This document shows positions 60,111-64,000 of a DNA stretch of 64,000 bases, one piece after another. The DNA comes from Marispirochaeta aestuarii (lineage in GTDB: Bacteria > Spirochaetota > Spirochaetia > JC444 > Marispirochaetaceae): NCBI RefSeq assembly GCF_002087085.1, contig NZ_MWQY01000003.1, forward strand, positions 62,001-126,000. The letters are read 5' to 3'. Position 1 is the first letter of the stretch; each line of letters opens with the position of its first letter. The notes beneath the pieces are model-generated. The model saw only the letters and a list, made by a program, of their open reading frames with translations, was not told where the DNA came from and did not search any database. A program made the translations under genes and the position numbers.

Positions 60111-60367
60111 TTAATCTCCAACTTCTCGCCGCAGAATAGACAGTCCCCGGGGAAATCTTCGCTGAGGTGATCGTTCCACTCGTTGCAGTGTGGACAATAG
60201 AGCGGATGGAAGTCTTTAACGATCTTCATAAAATGCCGTCCAAATCCTTCGCAGTTTTTCCGGGATAACGCCTCTTTATTTTTCATGCGGATTTCCTGCC
60301 AGTGGTCCGTTATTTTTTCAAACGGCTTCGGGATCAACTCAGCTACGTCGCCTTCGTGTGTTGCCAT
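60107..60367 (-). CDS. Small phage zinc-ribbon protein
   Basis: The 86 residues include CPHCNEW at about 58 and CLFCGEK near the end: a CxxC-x17-CxxC zinc ribbon. Helical N-terminal part (IPKPFEKITDHWQEIRMKN). Start at 60367 (the second of two ATG codons, better ribosome-binding-site spacing). Unknown function. Confidence 0.7.
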   Translation of the reverse strand: MATHEGDVAELIPKPFEKITDHWQEIRMKNKEALSRKNCEGFGRHFMKIVKDFHPLYCPHCNEWNDHLSEDFPGDCLFCGEKLEIK

Positions 60368-60543
60368 CATTTCCCCCACAAATTGTACTTGTCTTTAATT
60401 CTCAACATTGCCATGCTTTCGGCAACGTCGCGCTTTTTATCTCCGTCATATTCCATGATCGCTGCGCGTTCTTCCGTCTCTTCTGCGTGTTGCGGATACG
60501 TGCCTAAGAATTTACGGAATGCTACATTTAGAACCTTTGACAC
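60367..60543 (-). CDS. 58-residue phage protein
   Basis: Starts GTG; MSKVLNVAFRKFLGTYPQHA, then a charged helical tail (EETEERAAIMEYDGDKKRDV, ESMAMLRIKDKYNLWGK). An AAGG site precedes it. It overlaps the gene before it by 16 nt and the next by 3 nt. Not recognised. Confidence 0.6.
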   Translation of the reverse strand: MSKVLNVAFRKFLGTYPQHAEETEERAAIMEYDGDKKRDVAESMAMLRIKDKYNLWGK

Positions 60544-60737
60544 CCGCCGCCTACCTTGTATTTCTGCTTTTCCTCGTCGCTGAGTTTTAGAAATCCGGCA
60601 ATGTCATTGAGAAACTTTTCACCCCGGCGTTTGTATAATTCGCCGTCTTTTCTGATCGGCCATGGACCACCATAGCCGTATTCAAACGTCCAGCCGTTAA
60701 ACTCGTAAATCGTTGCGAAACACATAAACCCGCTCAT
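60528..60737 (-). CDS. Conserved phage protein ending VGGGC
   Basis: The 69 residues (FNGWTFEYGYGGPWPIRKDG, then KKRRGEKFLNDIAGFLKLSDEEKQKYKVGGGCQ in outline) resemble a small protein widespread in phages, with the signature of a Gly-Pro-Trp-Pro stretch, Arg-Lys-Asp-Gly and a terminal VGGGC-x-x. Function unknown. Confidence 0.7.
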   Translation of the reverse strand: MSGFMCFATIYEFNGWTFEYGYGGPWPIRKDGELYKRRGEKFLNDIAGFLKLSDEEKQKYKVGGGCQRF

Positions 60738-60949
60738 GTGATAACCTCATAAATAGACTTGTGCTTATTCACATTGCGGATTATTCGCCCGGTCTTTTTG
60801 CGGTAGTCTCTGACGTAGCGCAAATAGGTGTCGGGATAATGTGTTTCATTCAGCATCCATTTGACCTTGAGATACAGGTCAAACCCGGTAAACCGTTCCC
60901 CTGGTTTGTAGGCGTCAAGGATTTGAAACGTTGCGGCTTTTGCGTTCAT
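60734..60949 (-). CDS. Small phage protein, winged-helix-like
   Basis: The 71 residues start at the ATG at 60949 (AGGGGG upstream); the frame to 60982 is less supported. The sequence TFQILDAYKPGERFTGFDLYLKVK is like a small winged helix. It overlaps the next gene by 4 nt (ATGA). Confidence 0.65.
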   Translation of the reverse strand: MNAKAATFQILDAYKPGERFTGFDLYLKVKWMLNETHYPDTYLRYVRDYRKKTGRIIRNVNKHKSIYEVIT

Positions 60950-61082
60950 GAATAATCCCCCTGATTTTCTGGCTGATTGCAAAGATCGTCATGAGCGTGA
61001 AAGTTGAAATTGCAAGGCCCATGAAGAAGATTACAAAAATGTCAACTAAAACGCGTGCCGTCTGGTCAAGTAGTTCAATCAT
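60915..61082 (-). CDS. 55-residue membrane protein
   Basis: Short gene with AAAGGAG upstream: MIELLDQTARVLVDIFVIFF, then GLAISTFTLMTIFAI and a basic end. One long or two short membrane helices. It overlaps the next gene upstream by 4 nt and the gene downstream by 35 nt. Not recognised. Confidence 0.6.
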   Translation of the reverse strand: MIELLDQTARVLVDIFVIFFMGLAISTFTLMTIFAISQKIRGIIHERKSRNVSNP

Positions 61083-61291
61083 TTTTCACGCTCCTTTAGC
61101 ATGGCATCGGCCATTGCGTAGCAAATTGCTGGAGTGGCCTTTTCTAATTCCTCATGCGTACCTTTTGCGGTCGCGTAACTCGTCATAAGGCCAGACAAAG
61201 CATGGGCGGCAAAATAATCGCGCAGGGTCATGCCATCACTTCCCTTGTCTCCTGGTGTCGGGAACGCCGGTCCGCCTGTTTCTTTACTCAT
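61079..61291 (-). CDS. Conserved small phage protein (GGPAFP/GMTLRDYFA)
   Basis: The 70 residues begin SKETGGPAFP and contain DGMTLRDYFAAHAL, a signature common in small hypothetical proteins of temperate phages. Function unknown. It follows the M23 peptidase gene with an 8-nt overlap. Confidence 0.75.
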   Translation of the reverse strand: MSKETGGPAFPTPGDKGSDGMTLRDYFAAHALSGLMTSYATAKGTHEELEKATPAICYAMADAMLKEREK

Positions 61292-61850
61292 AAATTACCC
61301 CCGGATTTTTCAAAAACTCGTAGTGAAGATGACCAACCTTACCGGCCGTCATTCCAGTATTTCCCATAATTCCAATGGTCTCACCCGCTGACACTTTCCA
61401 CCCCTCGTGGACGTAGGTAACGTCTAAATGCGCATACCTGCTTATTCCGTCGTCATGTAGGATCTCAATATAGCCGCCGTAAACTGGATGGCCTGCATAA
61501 TACCCATCAGGCGGTGGATAATGCGTTACGACAACACCTGATTTGACGGCGACTATTTCGGCACCATTCGGCGCTGAGTAGTCAGTACCGTAGTGGATAG
61601 CCGGCTTACCCGTGAAAGGCGATTCGCGAATTCCGAATTCACTTGTCAGCCAGTGTTTGCCTTTTATCGGGAATGTTGGTTTTTGCGCATTCTCTGGATG
61701 TATCATTTTTGATACATTGCTGACCTGCGCCATCGTCCCGGCTTCCGCTCCGCCCTGGGCCTGTTCCTTCGGGGCAGTCCATATTGCAAGTGACAGCGCC
61801 GCATTCAGGGCAAGGCTGATTATGAGACTTGGTAAAATCAATTTTTTCAT
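61284..61850 (-). CDS. M23 (LytM) family peptidase, membrane anchored
   Basis: The 188 residues (ATG at 61850 with AGGAG 7 nt upstream) have an N-terminal hydrophobic helix (LILPSLIISLALNAALSLAIW) and the M23 domain: TSEFGIRESPFTG, HYGTDYSAP (first zinc His and Asp), YAHLD, and HLHYEF (HxH). Such enzymes cut peptidoglycan crosslinks and could be the endolysin or help release or entry. The position in the early region, away from the spanins, is unusual for an endolysin. Confidence 0.82.
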   Translation of the reverse strand: MKKLILPSLIISLALNAALSLAIWTAPKEQAQGGAEAGTMAQVSNVSKMIHPENAQKPTFPIKGKHWLTSEFGIRESPFTGKPAIHYGTDYSAPNGAEIVAVKSGVVVTHYPPPDGYYAGHPVYGGYIEILHDDGISRYAHLDVTYVHEGWKVSAGETIGIMGNTGMTAGKVGHLHYEFLKNPGVIYE

Positions 61851-62094
61851 TCTGTAACTCCTCGATATTTTCAAGGCACCTGATAACCATGGCGCCAGTC
61901 TGGATGAGTTCGTATTTCACTTTTTCGATATTATCCCCGTGGTAAACCGTGTTAAGCGCTGCCCGTATTGATTCCCCGGATTCTTCATTCATTACGCTTA
62001 CCATGTGGATTAAATCTTCCGGGAAATACGGATGCTTATTTTTTGCGTTGTATAATTCGTGTTCGATTAAGCGGTAGTATTGGTGGTGGCTCAT
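61639..62094 (-). CDS. MazG-like nucleotide pyrophosphohydrolase-type protein
   Basis: The 151 residues have a MazG-like core (MVSVMNEESGESIRAALNT, then ELIQTGAMVIRCLENI): an E-x-x-E pair and the AMxxRxLE helix. The C-terminal tail carries CPECG and CNMDC zinc-like spacing. The last 212 nt overlap the M23 gene in another frame. MazG proteins in phages may lower ppGpp or dUTP/dITP levels. Confidence 0.7.
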   Translation of the reverse strand: MSHHQYYRLIEHELYNAKNKHPYFPEDLIHMVSVMNEESGESIRAALNTVYHGDNIEKVKYELIQTGAMVIRCLENIEELQNEKIDFTKSHNQPCPECGAVTCNMDCPEGTGPGRSGSRDDGAGQQCIKNDTSRECAKTNIPDKRQTLADK

Positions 62095-62723
62095 TTGTAA
62101 ATATTCTCCTGTATTTCCTTAACCTGGAACAATTCCGCCTGTGCTATGTGGCGCTTGTAGCGGTCCTCCTGTGCTTGCCAGTAGTCCTGGTCAAGTTCGC
62201 ATCCCTCGAAATCGAAGCCGAGATCATGGCAGGCGATGCGGATTGAGCCGCTTCCTACGTGGGAATCGAATATTGTCTGTCCTGGTTTTGCGTAGTTTTT
62301 CAAGATCCACTTATAGAGGGCTACGGGCTTTTGGGTGGGGTGGATGCGTTTTTCTTTTTGTGGCCGCATTCTAAAAAAACGTGCGCTTTGATTAAATGAT
62401 GTCCATGCATATTCCCCATCGGCAAAGCTTATACCTTGAGGTTGTTTTTTGTCCCAAATTAAAAAACATCTTGTTGGTTGTAAATTGTAATAATTACCGC
62501 CCCAAATTATTTGATTTTCACTTACCCTAAAAAGTTCATTGAAATATCTTTGGTCCGGTAAAAATAAATCCCATTTTTTACCAGCGCCACCATAATGCCC
62601 AAGCCTCCCTGAGCTGTTTATGTCTATCCCATACGGCGGATCAACAATCGCCAATTCATAGGCGTTATTGGGTAAGTCCTTCATGAACTCCATGCAGTCG
62701 CACAGGTGGACGATGTTTTTCAT
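62091..62723 (-). CDS. Phage DNA methyltransferase
   Basis: The 210 residues have the catalytic DPPY motif (VDPPYGIDINSSG) near residue 28, then IHPTQKPVALYKWI and the SAM-binding FDSHVGSGSIRIAC with FEGCELD. Order (catalytic motif first, SAM motif last) is of the beta class, N6-adenine or N4-cytosine. Motif I reads DSHVGSGS, where the family usually has DPFxGSGT. It overlaps the second methyltransferase gene by 4 nt. Confidence 0.88.
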   Translation of the reverse strand: MKNIVHLCDCMEFMKDLPNNAYELAIVDPPYGIDINSSGRLGHYGGAGKKWDLFLPDQRYFNELFRVSENQIIWGGNYYNLQPTRCFLIWDKKQPQGISFADGEYAWTSFNQSARFFRMRPQKEKRIHPTQKPVALYKWILKNYAKPGQTIFDSHVGSGSIRIACHDLGFDFEGCELDQDYWQAQEDRYKRHIAQAELFQVKEIQENIYK

Positions 62724-63505
62724 GCGTTCACCCGCCTTCTATTTTTCCGTTCACAAAAAAGCGACGGCTGTGAAAAGGTCAAAATCTGTTCATTACATGC
62801 TTTGCAGAATTCTTTTTTTATCTCGAAACCGTACGCTCTCCGGTTCAGATTTTTAGCGGCCAATAAAGTTGTCCCGCTGCCAGCCACCGGGTCAATGACA
62901 ACTTCGTCCTCGTCGGTAAATAATTCAATCAGCCTTTCAAGAAGCTGTACGCTCTTCTGCGTCGGGTGTACTTTTGGCGTCTCGTTGTCCCTCGGGTACT
63001 CCATGCAGTTGAAAACCATGTTTCCATGATTGTTAAATTTCGGGAGTTTATCCCGGTAGAAAATCAACGCATATTCTGAATTACCCACAACGCGCATATT
63101 GGCTTTTAAAACCTGGGGGCTGTATTTCTTGTAAAAAACCATGTTGATGTATTTTGGAAAGCCGTGTTTTTTGGCAAGCTCGATCAGCCCGAATTGCTGC
63201 TCAAAGGAACAGAAAATAATCATGGCTCCTGCTTTGCCTTTTTCTTTTGGTTCTGGCTTGAGAAGTTTTCCGCAGAAATGGAAATACTCCGCTATCTTGA
63301 AATTCTTGTCAGTATCGAAAAACTGCTTCCCCGCAAGTTTTGATTCACCGTTTGCGTTATCCCCTCCCTCATACCACATTGGATTTGACGCATAGGCATT
63401 ATTCCCGAGATTGTACGGGATATCCGCAATTATTAACTGAGCCTTTGGAATCCCGTATAATTTATAGTTAGAAAAATGGTCGTTAAATAATTGTATTCTT
63501 TCCAT
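62720..63505 (-). CDS. Second phage DNA methyltransferase
   Basis: The 261 residues have a DIPYNLG motif (in place of DPPY) at about 28, then VHPTQKSVQLLERLI and SAM-binding VIDPVAGSGTTLLAAKNLNRRAYGFEI (in outline). Beta-class order as in its neighbour. GAGGGGA precedes the ATG. No restriction enzyme is seen nearby, so both methyltransferases probably protect phage DNA from host restriction or mark it. Confidence 0.87.
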   Translation of the reverse strand: MERIQLFNDHFSNYKLYGIPKAQLIIADIPYNLGNNAYASNPMWYEGGDNANGESKLAGKQFFDTDKNFKIAEYFHFCGKLLKPEPKEKGKAGAMIIFCSFEQQFGLIELAKKHGFPKYINMVFYKKYSPQVLKANMRVVGNSEYALIFYRDKLPKFNNHGNMVFNCMEYPRDNETPKVHPTQKSVQLLERLIELFTDEDEVVIDPVAGSGTTLLAAKNLNRRAYGFEIKKEFCKACNEQILTFSQPSLFCERKNRRRVNA

Positions 63506-63553
63506 GTCCCCTCAATGCGCCCCGGAAAACCGGGGCTTTACCAACCTGGCCTA

Positions 63554-64000
63554 TTAAATGCGCTGACGGATATCTTTCCGGCAGATAACCTTAACGCCTT
63601 CTCCGAGAGCTTCTTGCGCTCGGTCTTTCATCGAACGTACCGCCGCGCCGATTGCTTTTGTGTCGGGGATGAGATATGCGGGGTTAATTTTTGCCTTATC
63701 GACAATCTCAAATTCCCATACGTCAACCGTGTAAGTGCCTTTTGCAAGTTCAGGCTCCGGCGGCTTAACGTACGTGATAGGCTTATCAAGGATTTCCTCT
63801 TCTCCTGTTTCGACTGCCTCGGCAAGTCTCCGCTCTTCTTCTTCGCGCCTTCGCCTTGCCTCTTCTTCTCTTCGCTGTCTTTCCTGCTCGGTAAGGTATG
63901 CGGATATCTGGCTTTTTACCGTTCTTTCAGCTTTTCCGAGTGGTACAGTAAAATGCTCAATTTTCTGGACAACAGCTTTCCGCTCTGCTTCGGCGGCCTT
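63554..64000 (-). CDS. Phage early protein with charged coiled coil (5' end outside window)
   Basis: 149 residues are visible, open to the right edge: KAERTVKSQISAYLTEQ, an Arg/Glu-rich helix (RQRREEEARRRREEEERRLA) and a C-terminal domain (TYTVDVWEFEIVDKAKI, LIPDTKAIGAAVRSMK). Similar proteins with a coiled coil plus a C-terminal GVKV-type domain lie next to recombination genes in many phages. Function unknown. Confidence 0.75.
   Translation of the reverse strand, partial: KAAEAERKAVVQKIEHFTVPLGKAERTVKSQISAYLTEQERQRREEEARRRREEEERRLAEAVETGEEEILDKPITYVKPPEPELAKGTYTVDVWEFEIVDKAKINPAYLIPDTKAIGAAVRSMKDRAQEALGEGVKVICRKDIRQRI

Larger units (their letters stand above)
29150..64000. mobile_element. 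Integrated temperate phage (contractile tail), right end outside window
   Basis: Starts directly after ssrA and continues past the right edge. It holds a tyrosine integrase, a large minus-strand block with terminase, portal, capsid protease, capsid protein, sheath, tube, frameshifted chaperone, tape measure, baseplate and fibre genes, a spanin pair, and early genes with two DNA methyltransferases. All structural genes look intact, so the phage could be functional, but repressor, excision and replication genes are not seen and may lie to the right. Packaging genes are lambda-like, while capsid protein and tail are Mu-like. No Mu transposase is present in the window. Confidence 0.93.

Noticed and set aside
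62091-63505. Complete restriction-modification system
   Set aside because: Two methyltransferases but no restriction enzyme within the window; the right side is not visible.
29150-64000. Mu-type transposable prophage
   Set aside because: Tail and capsid genes are Mu-like, but no MuA/MuB transposase genes are seen and a tyrosine integrase lies at the ssrA junction.
1-64000. CRISPR array, tRNA or rRNA genes, insertion sequences
   Set aside because: No regular direct repeats with spacers, no cloverleaf other than the tRNA-like part of tmRNA, and no transposase-like gene were seen in a reading by eye.

Overview
The left 29 kb is core chromosome of a diderm bacterium, most likely a spirochaete. 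Support: BamA, TamB, an OmpH/Skp chaperone and an LptF/LptG permease (an outer membrane); spirochaete-style lipoprotein signals; and a yebC-ruvC-ruvA-ruvB-queA block next to hemW, a signal peptidase I homologue, smpB and ssrA. The phylum call is inference from gene content; no rRNA is present to settle it.

Chromosomal layout. From 1 to 10,115 the minus strand carries rimP-nusA-infB-rbfA-truB-rpsO-pnp-dut-lptF (lptF runs off the left edge): ribosome maturation, transcription elongation, initiation factor IF2, tRNA modification and RNA decay. A promoter and a terminator-like hairpin lie in the leader before rimP-nusA. Another promoter sits before rpsO and a terminator between pnp and dut. From 10,272 to 21,033 comes tamB-bamA-ompH-mutS-comF, also minus strand: outer-membrane assembly followed by mismatch repair. 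A short plus-strand pair follows (thymidylate kinase and a secreted protein), then minus-strand yebC-ruvCAB-queA (Holliday junction processing and queuosine synthesis), then hemW and a signal peptidase I homologue that lacks both catalytic residues. smpB and tmRNA (ssrA) are on the plus strand, so the two trans-translation partners are adjacent.

From about 29,150 to the right edge (at least 34.8 kb) the window is an integrated tailed-phage genome that begins directly at the 3' end of ssrA. Its right end is not in the window. At the left end three plus-strand genes (a lipoprotein, a YopX-family protein and a tyrosine integrase) sit behind a strong sigma70-like promoter. All other phage genes are on the minus strand, read from right to left. 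First come small early genes: two DNA methyltransferases, a MazG-like protein, an M23 peptidase and a DUF4373 replication protein. Next is the head module: gpA-type terminase, lambda-type portal, ClpP-type protease and a Mu gpT-type capsid protein. Then comes a contractile Mu-like tail module: sheath, tube, frameshifted chaperone, tape measure, Mu gp43 to gp48 relatives and fibres. Last is a lysis and envelope cluster with an overlapping spanin pair. A terminator at 32,073-32,096 closes this transcript.

The phage is a mosaic: a contractile-tailed, integrase-type (non-transposing) temperate phage with lambda-like packaging and a Mu-like virion. The regulatory and immunity genes are not visible and presumably lie to the right. 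The main points for a second look are: the -1 frameshift in the tail chaperone; NusA with a C-terminal zinc ribbon; the catalytically dead signal peptidase homologue; the hairpin-bearing leader of the nusA operon; the lipoprotein operon at the prophage edge; a C39-like peptidase beside a membrane protein inside the head module; and several overlapping micro-genes.
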